From an uncultured Acidobacteriota bacterium (GTDB taxonomy: Bacteria; Acidobacteriota; CAIWXX01), in assembly GCA_903916735.1 (NCBI GenBank), contig CAIWXX010000164.1, positions 1-64,000 of the forward strand: DNA of 64,000 nucleotides, in the 5' to 3' direction. Made by a program: the position numbers and the translations under genes. A model generated the notes under the pieces. It was not told the DNA's origin. It did no database searches and worked only from the letters and a program-made list of their open reading frames with translations. Below, one piece after another: positions 52,105-60,858 of the stretch. Position 1 is the stretch's first letter. Each line of letters opens with the position of its first letter.

Positions 52105-53319
52105 TCAAGCCTTGGCCAAAGGTATTAGGTGACTGCCGGTGTTCAGGAGCAGAACGCGAGCGCCGGCATGGATTCGATTGCTTCGGCAAAGATCCTGAAG
52201 ACCTGCCAGTGTGGCAGCGCTTTCATAGCCGGCAGCTATACCTCGCTTTCCAAACTCGGCAAACCCATCCCGGATCTCTTCTTCGCTCACAGCCACCGCA
52301 AAGCCTCGCGACTCCCGCAGCACTCGAAGCATCGCATGTCCCATGATCGCACCAGGCACGTCCAGGCCGTCGGCGATTGTGCCGCGGGATTGCACAGGCG
52401 TCACGTCCTCGGCGCCGGCCTCAAAGGCCGCCACAAGGGGCGCGCATTGTTTCGACTGCACAGCGATCATCCGAGGCAAAGACAGATGCTGAGGTTCCAG
52501 CAGCCCTGCGCCAAGAAATTCCCGAAAAGCCTTCCAGATGCCAACCAATCCCGTGCCGCCGCCGGTGGGGTACAAAATGTAATCAGGGAGCGATTTCGCG
52601 GAGAAAGCCTCTAGGATCTCATGCCCCATGGTCTTTTTTCCTTCCAGCCGTCCGGGTTCAAAAAAAGTAGAAATGTCGACAAATTCCCCACAGGCGAGCG
52701 GCCCCTGGAGATCCTCCCGCATCTTACTTCCGGCGGCGGCGATATTGGAGCCGAAGAAACGTACCTCTCCCCCAAAGAACTCACAGGATCGATGATAGAT
52801 GCATCCCTGGAAGCCGTCGGGCATATAGACAAGAGCGCCAGGTAACCCAAGACGAGAGGAGAAAAGACAAGCTGCCACTCCAGCGTTGCCTTGAGTCGGC
52901 AGACAAAATCGTTTGGCACCACAGGCGGCGCCCAGAGCGATTCCCACTGAAAGACCTCGATCCTTGAAGGACCCCGATGGATTGACGCCTTCGTTTTTTA
53001 AATAGACTTCCACGCCAAGGCCCTCGCCGAGCCTATCATGGCGTACGACCGGCGTGCCGCCCACGTCGAAGGCATAATCTTCAGGGACATCCCATACCGG
53101 CAAGAATGGACCGTATCGCCAAATCCCGGAGCCGGATGCAGGATTCGATAACCAGATTTTCGCTACTTTCGCAAGATCATACTCCACAACCACCGGCTTC
53201 CCCGGCGCCGGGCAACAGCGGCACAGCCCGATGGGTGAGGCGAAACCATTGGAGGGCACTTCCATTCCCGACTTGGAACAACGCAGCGTGGTAATGTGAG
53301 GATTCATTCGAAATCCCAT
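52105..53319 (-). CDS. thrC: Threonine-synthase-like PLP enzyme
   Basis: This 404-residue fold-type II PLP enzyme most resembles threonine synthase, which forms threonine from O-phosphohomoserine. The PLP lysine is in NPSGSFKDRGLSVG (about 130), the phosphate-binding loop is GGGTGLVG, and the Ala/Gly-rich start TLRCSKSGMEVPSNG with two CxxC-like cysteines resembles a small zinc-binding cap. GGAGGT lies a few bases before the ATG at 53319; a longer frame from 53391 adds unlikely residues. Divergence from the regulator of S-adenosylhomocysteine breakdown suggests a homoserine/methionine link. Threonine synthase or a related PLP lyase are both possible. Confidence 0.82.
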   Translation of the reverse strand: MGFRMNPHITTLRCSKSGMEVPSNGFASPIGLCRCCPAPGKPVVVEYDLAKVAKIWLSNPASGSGIWRYGPFLPVWDVPEDYAFDVGGTPVVRHDRLGEGLGVEVYLKNEGVNPSGSFKDRGLSVGIALGAACGAKRFCLPTQGNAGVAACLFSSRLGLPGALVYMPDGFQGCIYHRSCEFFGGEVRFFGSNIAAAGSKMREDLQGPLACGEFVDISTFFEPGRLEGKKTMGHEILEAFSAKSLPDYILYPTGGGTGLVGIWKAFREFLGAGLLEPQHLSLPRMIAVQSKQCAPLVAAFEAGAEDVTPVQSRGTIADGLDVPGAIMGHAMLRVLRESRGFAVAVSEEEIRDGFAEFGKRGIAAGYESAATLAGLQDLCRSNRIHAGARVLLLNTGSHLIPLAKA

Positions 53320-53474
53320 GCTTGACCTCCAGAGTCGACAGACACAACACGCGAGTATAACGCAAGCAGGCGATGATCCATCGACGGCCACACCTGTCTC
53401 CAGAGTGATGTCAAAGTCAGGCTGATGCCTTATCAGGAAATTTCGAATTGGTGAAGTCTCGGCAAAACCCCGGA

Positions 53475-53503
53475 TTGACTATATCAAAATATCTTGATAT
53501 AGT
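53475..53503 (+). promoter_or_regulatory. Promoter of the regulator-ahcY operon
   Basis: TTGACT (53475-53480) and TATAGT (53498-53503) are spaced by exactly 17 bp. The -10 ends 7 nt before the ATG at 53511, so the message should be leaderless. A palindrome covers almost the whole promoter. Confidence 0.75.
53478..53503. promoter_or_regulatory. 26-bp palindromic operator candidate
   Basis: ACTATATCAA (53478-53487) and TTGATATAGT (53494-53503) are perfect 10-bp inverted arms around AATATC. The palindrome covers half of the -35 box, the spacer and all of the -10 box, so a bound repressor would block RNA polymerase. The adjacent ArsR-type protein is the obvious ligand-responsive candidate (autoregulation). 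Confidence 0.75.
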
Positions 53504-53510
53504 GAAACGG

Positions 53511-54485
53511 ATGAATCAGGAGAACCGAATCGACACGCTGCGCTGTTTCAAGGCTCTGGCCGATGCAACTCGTTTGCGCCTGGTGAATATTGCCCGCCAT
53601 TTCGAGCTCAACGTCAATGAAATCGTCGAAACCATGGGCATGGGACAATCCCGCATCTCCCGGCACCTCAAGATCCTCGCCGATGCCGGTCTTCTCTCGC
53701 CGCGGCATGACGGGCTCTGGACCTTCTACAGCACCGTCAACGACGGCGACGCAGGCCGGTTCCTTGACGCGATGGCTTTTTCATTCGACGGCGGCGATTT
53801 CGCTCGCGATCTCGAACGAGCCCGCGAAGTGCAGGTGGAACGCAATCGTGAATCGCAGCGCTTCTTTGACAAGGTCGCTCGTGACTGGCCGGAGATGAAG
53901 CGCACCATTATCGGCGACGCCGCGCTTGATCGGTTCGTCGCACGCCACATCCCGCGATGTACCATCGCGGTCGACCTCGGCTGCGGCAGCGGCGACCTCC
54001 TGCCGGTCCTTCAGAACAAAGCTCGGCGGGTGATCGGTGTCGACCGGGCACCGCGAATGTTGGAAGAAGCTCGCCGCAGGCATCTCACTCATCGACACAA
54101 TGGTACCCTTGAGCTGCGGCTGGGAGAACTGGAGCATCTCCCTTTGCGCGAAGCAGAAGCCGACTGCGCTGTCATCAGCATGGCCCTGCATCATCTGGCC
54201 GAGCCTGAAAAAGGCATTATTGAAGCTGCTCGCATTCTCAAACCCGGCGGCACGCTCGTGATCATCGATCTGGATGCACACCACGACGAAACTCTTCGCA
54301 CCCGCTACAACGATCGCTGGCTGGGTTTTGATGCGGCGCTCATCGAAAAATGGCTGGCACGGCACGGGTTTACTCCACAAGCCCGCGAAGCACTCGCCAT
54401 CGACCGAGGCCTGCAGGCTTTTCTTGTACGAAGTCGAAAATCAGAACTCAAAAAGAAAAATCAAATCCGAAGGAGAAAATCATGA
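53511..54485 (+). CDS. ArsR-type regulator fused to a SAM methyltransferase domain (SahR-like)
   Basis: The product is 324 residues. The N-terminal 95 residues are an ArsR/SmtB winged helix ([38 protein letters not shown]). The rest is a class I methyltransferase-like domain with motif [25 protein letters not shown] and [26 protein letters not shown]. This layout matches regulators that sense S-adenosylhomocysteine and control the SAH cycle; the SAM-binding domain would act as ligand sensor. It ends with ATGA overlap on ahcY, which makes the link to SAH direct. An upstream in-frame GTG at 53448 is inside the promoter and is not the start. Confidence 0.9.
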   Translation: MNQENRIDTLRCFKALADATRLRLVNIARHFELNVNEIVETMGMGQSRISRHLKILADAGLLSPRHDGLWTFYSTVNDGDAGRFLDAMAFSFDGGDFARDLERAREVQVERNRESQRFFDKVARDWPEMKRTIIGDAALDRFVARHIPRCTIAVDLGCGSGDLLPVLQNKARRVIGVDRAPRMLEEARRRHLTHRHNGTLELRLGELEHLPLREAEADCAVISMALHHLAEPEKGIIEAARILKPGGTLVIIDLDAHHDETLRTRYNDRWLGFDAALIEKWLARHGFTPQAREALAIDRGLQAFLVRSRKSELKKKNQIRRRKS

Positions 54486-55936
54486 CAAAAGTCGACGCCG
54501 TCCCGACAACTCACGTCGCCCTCGCCCTTGACCCGTCCCTGCCTTACAAGGTGGCCGATCTGTCCCTGGCCGACTGGGGGCGCAAAGAAATCCGGCTGGC
54601 CGAAGCTGAGATGCCTGGCCTGATGTCCATTCGAGCCAAATACGGACCGCAGAAACCACTAAAAAACTTGAAAGTCATGGGCAGCCTGCACATGACCATC
54701 CAAACCGCGATGCTGATTGAGACTCTCAAGGAATTAGGCGCCGACATTCGCTGGGCATCGTGCAATATTTTCTCAACACAAGATCATGCAGCGGCAGCGA
54801 TTGCAAAGTCCGGCAGTGCGGCCGTCTTCGCCTGGAAAGGTGAATCTTTGGAAGAATACTGGTGGTGTACTGAGCAGGCTCTGACATGGCCCGACAACAC
54901 CGGCCCCGACCTGATCGTCGATGACGGCGGCGATGCCACTCTGTTTGTGCACTGGGGGGTGAAAGTCGAAAAAGATCCGTCCCTTATGGACAAAACATAT
55001 GACAACAAGGAATTGCAAATCGTTGTGAACCGACTGCACAAAAGCCATCAGCGCAATCCGCAATATTGGACAAAAGTGATTGCCAATATCCGAGGGGTCT
55101 CCGAGGAAACCACGACCGGTGTCCATCGGCTGTATCAGATGCAGGCAGAGGGGTCGCTGCTCATCCCGGCCATCAATGTCAATGACTCGGTGACCAAGTC
55201 CAAATTCGACAATCTTTACGGCTGCCGCGAATCGCTCGCCGACGGCCTGAAACGCGCCACCGGCATCATGGTGGCTGGAAAGAAAGTCGTGGTGTGCGGG
55301 TATGGGGACGTCGGCAAAGGTTGCGCCCAATCCATGCGCGGCTTCGGCGCCCGCGTGATCATCACCGAGATCGACCCTATCTGTGCCTTGCAGGCCGCCA
55401 TGGAGGGGTACCAGGTCGCCACATTGGACGAAGTCGTGGGAGAAGCCGACATCTTTGTCACCGCCACCGGCTGTTGCGATGTCATCACCGGGGCGCATAT
55501 GGAACGTATGAAGAACGAAGCCATTGTCTGCAACATCGGGCACTTCGACAGCGAAATCGATATGCACTACCTCGAAACCAGCTCCGTCTGCAAACGCGAA
55601 GTCATCAAGCCGCAAGTGGATTGGTGGACATTGAAATCGGGCCGCTCCATTATCGTGCTGGCCGAAGGCCGGCTAGTCAACCTCGGGTGTGCACAAGGGC
55701 ATCCCAGCTTCGTCATGAGCAACAGCTTCACCAACCAGTGCCTGGCGCAAATCTGGCTGGCAAAGGAAAAGCTGGCTGTAGGCGTTTACACATTGCCCAA
55801 GAAACTGGACGAGGAAGTTGCTTGGCTCCACCTGGACAAGCTCGGGGCTCACGTGACCAAGCTTTCCAAGAAGCAAGCAGACTACCTGGGCGTGCCCGTT
55901 GAAGGACCATTCAAAGCGGATCACTATCGCTACTGA
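54482..55936 (+). CDS. ahcY: Adenosylhomocysteinase (S-adenosylhomocysteine hydrolase)
   Basis: This 484-residue NAD-dependent cytosolic enzyme splits S-adenosylhomocysteine into homocysteine and adenosine, removing the inhibitor of methyltransferases. Diagnostic parts are the N-terminal [43 protein letters not shown], the NAD motif [16 protein letters not shown] (about 275), [11 protein letters not shown] and the C-terminal KADHYRY. The ATG overlaps the regulator stop; the frame is open further back but only inside that gene. A long hairpin follows the stop. Confidence 0.96.
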   Translation: MTKVDAVPTTHVALALDPSLPYKVADLSLADWGRKEIRLAEAEMPGLMSIRAKYGPQKPLKNLKVMGSLHMTIQTAMLIETLKELGADIRWASCNIFSTQDHAAAAIAKSGSAAVFAWKGESLEEYWWCTEQALTWPDNTGPDLIVDDGGDATLFVHWGVKVEKDPSLMDKTYDNKELQIVVNRLHKSHQRNPQYWTKVIANIRGVSEETTTGVHRLYQMQAEGSLLIPAINVNDSVTKSKFDNLYGCRESLADGLKRATGIMVAGKKVVVCGYGDVGKGCAQSMRGFGARVIITEIDPICALQAAMEGYQVATLDEVVGEADIFVTATGCCDVITGAHMERMKNEAIVCNIGHFDSEIDMHYLETSSVCKREVIKPQVDWWTLKSGRSIIVLAEGRLVNLGCAQGHPSFVMSNSFTNQCLAQIWLAKEKLAVGVYTLPKKLDEEVAWLHLDKLGAHVTKLSKKQADYLGVPVEGPFKADHYRY

Positions 55937-55949
55937 TTTCGAAAGCCAT

Positions 55950-56004
55950 CAGCCGTCGGCTCTTGGGTCCGAGATTGAATCTCTCATCTGAGAGCAGACG
56001 GCTG
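55950..56004 (+). terminator. Large stem-loop after ahcY
   Basis: CAGCCGTC pairs with GACGGCTG and, after a one-base bulge on each side, GCTCT pairs with AGAGC, giving 13 bp of stem; an inner GAGAT/ATCTC adds a third helix. No T-tract follows, so it may protect the mRNA 3' end or terminate with help from Rho. Confidence 0.45.
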
Positions 56005-56055
56005 AACCAGGCTGCCGCCAGCCACAGACTATTTCCCCATCATCTGTCATTCTCC

Positions 56056-56266
56056 TTATTTTCCGATCTCTTTAATGATGGATGATGCGGTCGGCTGCCA
56101 TTTCCACGATTCATCGCCGTCAGCCGAATCGATGGTATTCACATCGATGCGGATGCGCACATCGTACTTGGGGTGGCCTTGGAACCCATTGTCAAAAAGA
56201 TATTGAAATGAGGAATGTGAAGATGGGCATGAGCAGGCAACCCTCCACCCCTTGTGAAAATCCCAT
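56056..56266 (-). pseudogene. Possible frameshifted small ORF downstream of the efflux operon
   Basis: Fifteen bases after the outer-membrane-factor stop, an ATG at 56266 with AGGAGAAAGG upstream opens a 23-codon ORF with a hydrophobic segment, ending at a TGA just after a TTTTT run. A one-base change in that run joins it to a second frame with a protein-like composition (QGHPKYDVRIRIDV and later WKWQPTASSIIKEIGK) and a TAA at 56058-56056, giving about 68 residues. It could be a broken gene, a sequence error or a programmed shift. No family was recognised. Confidence 0.35.
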
Positions 56267-56281
56267 TTTCCTTTCTCCTGG

Positions 56282-57709
56282 CTAGGGTGCTCGGCTGGCG
56301 GTCGGTTGAGTTTGTGATTGTTGCTGCGTCTGCCAACCGCCTCCGAGGGCCTTGTAGAGCTGAGAGAAATTCACAAGCCTTTCACGATGCACTTGAGAAA
56401 GTGCAATTTCGGCAGGATAAAGCTGCTGCATGGCGTCGAGCACTTCGAAGTAATTCGACAGCCCCGCCAGATAGCGTTCATTCACAAGCATCACAGCCTC
56501 GCGATATGCCGCCACCTCCTTCGCTATCCACACTTCGGCCTCGGCGATTTTTTGATTTGCCACAAGCGATGTTGCGACTTCGGCGAAAGCATTATTGACA
56601 GCCAGTTCATATTCGATCTTCGCTTGCTCCCACTGAGCCACAGCGACTTCGTGCTGTCGTTTCAGGCGACCGCCCTGGAAGATCGGCCCGAACAACCCCG
56701 CCGAAATCGACCAGCTTTTGCCATTTCCAAACAGCTCATCCACCTCCGGGCTGGTTCCTCCAAACAGCCCTGTCAGACTGACGGCCGGGAAAAAGCTCGC
56801 CTTGGCAACTCCGACGTTAGCGTTGGCGGCGACCAGCAACTGTTCGGCCTGGCGCACATCGGGGCGTCTCTCGAGGAGCAGTGACGGCAGGCCGGCCGGG
56901 ATTGTTGGGATCAGGTGAGCAATGCTGATGGCGCTGCCGCGCTGGATCGGCCCCGGGGCTCGCCCTAGCAACAGCGACAACTGATTTTCCTGAGCTGCAA
57001 TTTGACGTTCTATTTCCGGGATCGAGGCCGCCACGCTGTCGCGGGCAGCCTGGGCTCGCGAAGTTTCAAGCCCTGATGCAATGCCCTCTTCCAACCGGCG
57101 TTCGAATAGTTCGTATGTTTCATTGAAGGCGATGTGAGTGCGCCGGGTAATTTCGAGCTCGTGATCAAGATCGCGGAGCTGGAAATACTCCCGGGAGACT
57201 TCCGCGACCAATGAAAGCCTGACACCACGGTGCGCCTCTTCAGTCGCGAGGTATTGGGCTCTCGCAGCTTCATTGAGCTGTCTGATGCGCCCCCAGAGAT
57301 CGATCTCCCACGAGACTCCGACATCAGCCTGATAAGCGGTCGCCGCTTTTCCTTTGGCCGCCGGTGCGACATAGATGGACTGCCGCGCTCGCGAAATCGT
57401 AGCCGAATAATCAATCTGCGGGTAGAATTGCGAACGTGAAATGCCGGCTTGCGCTCGAGCCTCCTCCACCCGCCACACGGCAATCCGCATGTCGTAGTTA
57501 TTCCGGAGTGCCTCATCGATCAGTGACTTGAGTTGATCATCGGTGAAGAGATCCCACCATGCAGTGTCGGCAAGCGATTCACTGGAAGGCTGGCCTTCGA
57601 GACCGCGGAAATTGGCCGGAGGCATCACAACCGGCCGTTGATAATGCGGCCCCACGGAACAGCCAACTACGTTGAAAAGCAGAAACCCAAGAATCATCAA
57701 GCGCTTCAT
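56282..57709 (-). CDS. RND outer-membrane factor (OprM/TolC-type lipoprotein)
   Basis: This 475-residue outer-membrane channel of the NodT/OprM family forms the exit duct of the tripartite pump. It starts with a lipoprotein signal (FNVVGC lipobox) followed by SVGPHYQRPVVMPPANF, the typical OprM opening. Two repeated helical halves with the usual RAQAGISRSQFYPQI and ANVGVAKASFFPAVSLTGLFG segments are present. AGGAGGG precedes the ATG, which lies one base after the pump gene stop. It is the third gene of the operon on the minus strand. Confidence 0.93.
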   Translation of the reverse strand: MKRLMILGFLLFNVVGCSVGPHYQRPVVMPPANFRGLEGQPSSESLADTAWWDLFTDDQLKSLIDEALRNNYDMRIAVWRVEEARAQAGISRSQFYPQIDYSATISRARQSIYVAPAAKGKAATAYQADVGVSWEIDLWGRIRQLNEAARAQYLATEEAHRGVRLSLVAEVSREYFQLRDLDHELEITRRTHIAFNETYELFERRLEEGIASGLETSRAQAARDSVAASIPEIERQIAAQENQLSLLLGRAPGPIQRGSAISIAHLIPTIPAGLPSLLLERRPDVRQAEQLLVAANANVGVAKASFFPAVSLTGLFGGTSPEVDELFGNGKSWSISAGLFGPIFQGGRLKRQHEVAVAQWEQAKIEYELAVNNAFAEVATSLVANQKIAEAEVWIAKEVAAYREAVMLVNERYLAGLSNYFEVLDAMQQLYPAEIALSQVHRERLVNFSQLYKALGGGWQTQQQSQTQPTASRAP

Positions 57710-57710
57710 C

Positions 57711-60700
57711 TCAGTGCCCTCCTTCCGAAACCCCGGCCCCGGCGTGTTTTTTCTCAGCTCCTGACAGCTTCTCGACGACAACAAACAGCATCGGAATAAT
57801 GAAGGTTGCAATCATCGTCGCCGTCAGCATGCCGACAATAACAACCGTGCCGAGAATGCGTCGCGACATTGCGCCTGCACCGGAGGCGATCCAGAGTGGC
57901 ACACAGCCGAGAATGAAGGCGAACGACGTCATCAGGATCGGCCTTAAGCGGATCTTTGCTCCCTCCAACGCCGCTTCCACCAGTCCTCGACCCTTTTCGA
58001 ATTCAGCCTTTGCGAATTCGATGATCAAAATGGCGTTCTTCGCAGCAAGGCCCATAAGCATGATCAGGCCGATTTGTGAGAACACGTTGAGATCGTAGCC
58101 TCGCAAGTAAAGCCCGAGGAATGCGCCGAAAACCGCAATCGGCACCGACAACAAGACCGAAAACGGCAGCGACCAGCTTTCGTACAGCGCCGCCAAGATC
58201 AAGAAGACAAAGACGATCGAAAGCGAAAAGATCAATCCAGCCGTGCCGGCGGCCGCTTTTTCCTGGTAGGAGAGGTCGGCCCAATCATAGCCGATCTCGC
58301 GAGGCAAAACCTGCTTCGCCACTTCTTCGAGAGCATCCATGGCTTGACCCGAGCTGTATCCCGGCGCCGGTGTCCCCGTGATCTGAGCAGCTCGGTACAG
58401 ATTGAATCGGTTCGTGTATTCAGGGCCCTGGATTCTCTGTGGCATGACGAGTGTCGACATGGGGACCATGTCGCCATCATTGTTCCGGACATAGAACTGG
58501 CCGATGTCCTCAGGCTGAACACGATTGGCGGCCTCTGCCTGCAAGAAAACATTCCATTGGCGGCCAAAGCGGTTGAACTGGTTGATGTAGAGGCCGCCCA
58601 GGAATGCCTGAAGCGTCTGGTACACATCCCCGACAGCGACTCCTTGCTTCAGTGCCTTGTCGCGATCGACCTGTGCGTATACTTGCGGCACCGCAGCGCG
58701 GAAGGAACTGCTCACCCCCGCGAGCTCCGGTCGCTTTCGGCACGCGTCGATAAATTTCTGAAGATTGGCATCCAGAAAATCCACGCTCCCGCCACTCCGA
58801 TCCTGCAACCAAAATGAGAAGCCACCCGAAGTCCCCAGACCGGGGATGGCAGGTGGAGGAAAGGCGATGGCCCGCGCTTCCAATATGTTGAGCGCAAAAG
58901 CGCGGTTCAGTCGCATGAGAATGGCTGGAAGAATCAGAGAGTAACTGTGCCGCTCATTCCACGGCTTGAGTTCGACAAAGAAGAAGCCGGTGTATGTGGC
59001 TGATGTACCCGAAAGCATGCTGTAGCCGGCGATTGTGTTGTAGTGTTCAATTCCCGGCGTCCCGGCCAAAATTGTTTCCATCTTCTGGCAAACGACATTC
59101 GTACGTTGGAGGGATGCCGCGTCAGGCAGTTGAACGTTGAGAAAAAAGTAGCCCTGGTCTTCCGTCGGAACGAAGCTGGATGGCAGCCCTTTGCCAAGGC
59201 CTCCGGCGGCCAGCGCAAAAGCGCCCAGGATCAGAAGGCCCAGAACGGCCTTGCGGATCAGCCCATGGCTGATGCTGATGTAACCGTTCGTCATCCGAGT
59301 GAACCATCGATTGAAGCCGGCAAAGAATCGGGCAGCCGGCCCCGTGGCCTTTTTCCGAGGCCGCAGCAGCAATGCCGCGAGCGCGGGTGAGAGTGTGAGT
59401 GCGTTGAAGGCGGAGATCAGCACCGAGATGGCTATCGTGACGGCGAATTGTTTATTCAGTCGCCCCTGGATGCCGCTCATGAAGGCCACCGGGATGAAGA
59501 CAGAAGAGAGGATGAGAGCGATACCGATGACCGGTCCCGAAACATCTTCCATCGCCTTCAGAGTTGCATCACGCGGCGTCAGTCCCTTCTCGATGTGACC
59601 CTCAACCGCTTCAACCACGACGATGGCATCGTCGACGACGAGGCCGATTGCCAGGACGAGTCCGAACAATGAGAGTGTGTTGATAGAGAACCCCAGGAGT
59701 GGGAACGCTGCAAATGTGCCGATCAGCGATACCGGCACGGCGATCATCGGGATCAGCGTTGCGCGCCAGTTCTGCAGAAATAGAAACACAACCAGCAGCA
59801 CGAGCAACATCGCTTCGAAGAGTGTCTGGACGATCTCTTTGATCCCCTCGGTCACGGGGAGAGTCGTATCAAGGGAGATGGCGCAATCGAGATCATTTGG
59901 AAAACGGTCCTTGAGTTGTGCAATCGTCTTCTTGACATCGTTTGCGACAGCCAGTGCATTGGATCCCGGCGCCTGATAGATGCCGATGAGGCAGGCCGGC
60001 TTTCCATCCATCCGAGCGATCGTGTCGTAGGTGAGCGCGCCGAGCTCGATCCGCGCAACATCCTTCATGCGGACAGTGGATCCATTGGGCAAGAGCCGAA
60101 CGACGATGTCGCCGAATTCCTCCGCCTTCATCAATCGTCCTTGGGCTCGCACTGTATAGGTGAACTCTTGATTGGGAGGCGCCGGCTCGGCGCCGACTTT
60201 CCCCGCGGGATTGACGGCGCTTTGTTCCTTCACCGCGCGCGCCAGATCAGGCACCGTGATCCCGAGTTTCGCCAGGCGGTCCGGCTTAACCCAAATCCTC
60301 ATGGCATAATCGGCGGAGCCAAAGTTCGTGACCTGGCCTACACCCTTCACACGATAGAGAGTGTCATTGATGTTGATGGTGGCATAGTTACCGAGAAAGA
60401 GCTCATCGTAGGTCCCCTTGGGAGAATAGAGCGAGAGGAGCAGGAGTGGAAGACCCATGGACTTCTCGACGGTCACGCCATACTGGTTCACATCGGTCGG
60501 CAGATTGGGCGCCGACTGCGATGCGCGATTTTGCGTGTTGACCTGATCCATATTGACATCAGTGTCCACGTCGAATGTGACTCGCAGCGTCATCGTCCCA
60601 TCGTTGGCATTGGTGGATTGCATGTAGAGCATGTTATCCACGCCGTTCATCTGCTGTTCGATCGGCGACGCCACCGATTGTTCGATCGTCACGGCATCGG

Positions 60701-60854
60701 CGCCGGTGTAGCTGGTTGATGCAATGACCTGAGGTGGGACGATATCGGGATACTGAGCGATCGGCAACCCGGTCATCGACATGAGACCCGCAACGACGGT
60801 CACGATAGCAATGACGATGGCAACGATCGGCCGGTTGATGAAGAACCTGGCCAC
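57711..60854 (-). CDS. RND efflux pump, HAE1 (MexB/AcrB) type
   Basis: This 1047-residue inner-membrane transporter exports hydrophobic and amphiphilic drugs using the proton gradient. It has the N-terminal FFINRPIVAIVIAIVTVVAGL, twelve helices with two large periplasmic loops, and the proton-relay aspartates in VVDDAIVVVEAVEGHI (helix 4). The second-half repeat (LMGLAAKNAILIIEFAKAEFEKG) is intact. The length equals that of AcrB/MexB. It lies 4 bp downstream of the adaptor gene and abuts the channel gene, so the three form one transcript. The tail after the last helix is short, unlike heavy-metal RND pumps. Confidence 0.95.
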   Translation of the reverse strand: MARFFINRPIVAIVIAIVTVVAGLMSMTGLPIAQYPDIVPPQVIASTSYTGADAVTIEQSVASPIEQQMNGVDNMLYMQSTNANDGTMTLRVTFDVDTDVNMDQVNTQNRASQSAPNLPTDVNQYGVTVEKSMGLPLLLLSLYSPKGTYDELFLGNYATININDTLYRVKGVGQVTNFGSADYAMRIWVKPDRLAKLGITVPDLARAVKEQSAVNPAGKVGAEPAPPNQEFTYTVRAQGRLMKAEEFGDIVVRLLPNGSTVRMKDVARIELGALTYDTIARMDGKPACLIGIYQAPGSNALAVANDVKKTIAQLKDRFPNDLDCAISLDTTLPVTEGIKEIVQTLFEAMLLVLLVVFLFLQNWRATLIPMIAVPVSLIGTFAAFPLLGFSINTLSLFGLVLAIGLVVDDAIVVVEAVEGHIEKGLTPRDATLKAMEDVSGPVIGIALILSSVFIPVAFMSGIQGRLNKQFAVTIAISVLISAFNALTLSPALAALLLRPRKKATGPAARFFAGFNRWFTRMTNGYISISHGLIRKAVLGLLILGAFALAAGGLGKGLPSSFVPTEDQGYFFLNVQLPDAASLQRTNVVCQKMETILAGTPGIEHYNTIAGYSMLSGTSATYTGFFFVELKPWNERHSYSLILPAILMRLNRAFALNILEARAIAFPPPAIPGLGTSGGFSFWLQDRSGGSVDFLDANLQKFIDACRKRPELAGVSSSFRAAVPQVYAQVDRDKALKQGVAVGDVYQTLQAFLGGLYINQFNRFGRQWNVFLQAEAANRVQPEDIGQFYVRNNDGDMVPMSTLVMPQRIQGPEYTNRFNLYRAAQITGTPAPGYSSGQAMDALEEVAKQVLPREIGYDWADLSYQEKAAAGTAGLIFSLSIVFVFLILAALYESWSLPFSVLLSVPIAVFGAFLGLYLRGYDLNVFSQIGLIMLMGLAAKNAILIIEFAKAEFEKGRGLVEAALEGAKIRLRPILMTSFAFILGCVPLWIASGAGAMSRRILGTVVIVGMLTATMIATFIIPMLFVVVEKLSGAEKKHAGAGVSEGGH

Positions 60855-60858
60855 GGCA

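Larger units (their letters stand above)
55937..56281. other. Intergenic region after ahcY with large stem-loop
   Basis: 55950-56004 forms a long hairpin. The rest holds the last two thirds of a possible frameshifted small ORF on the minus strand (56056-56266), described separately. Confidence 0.5.
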
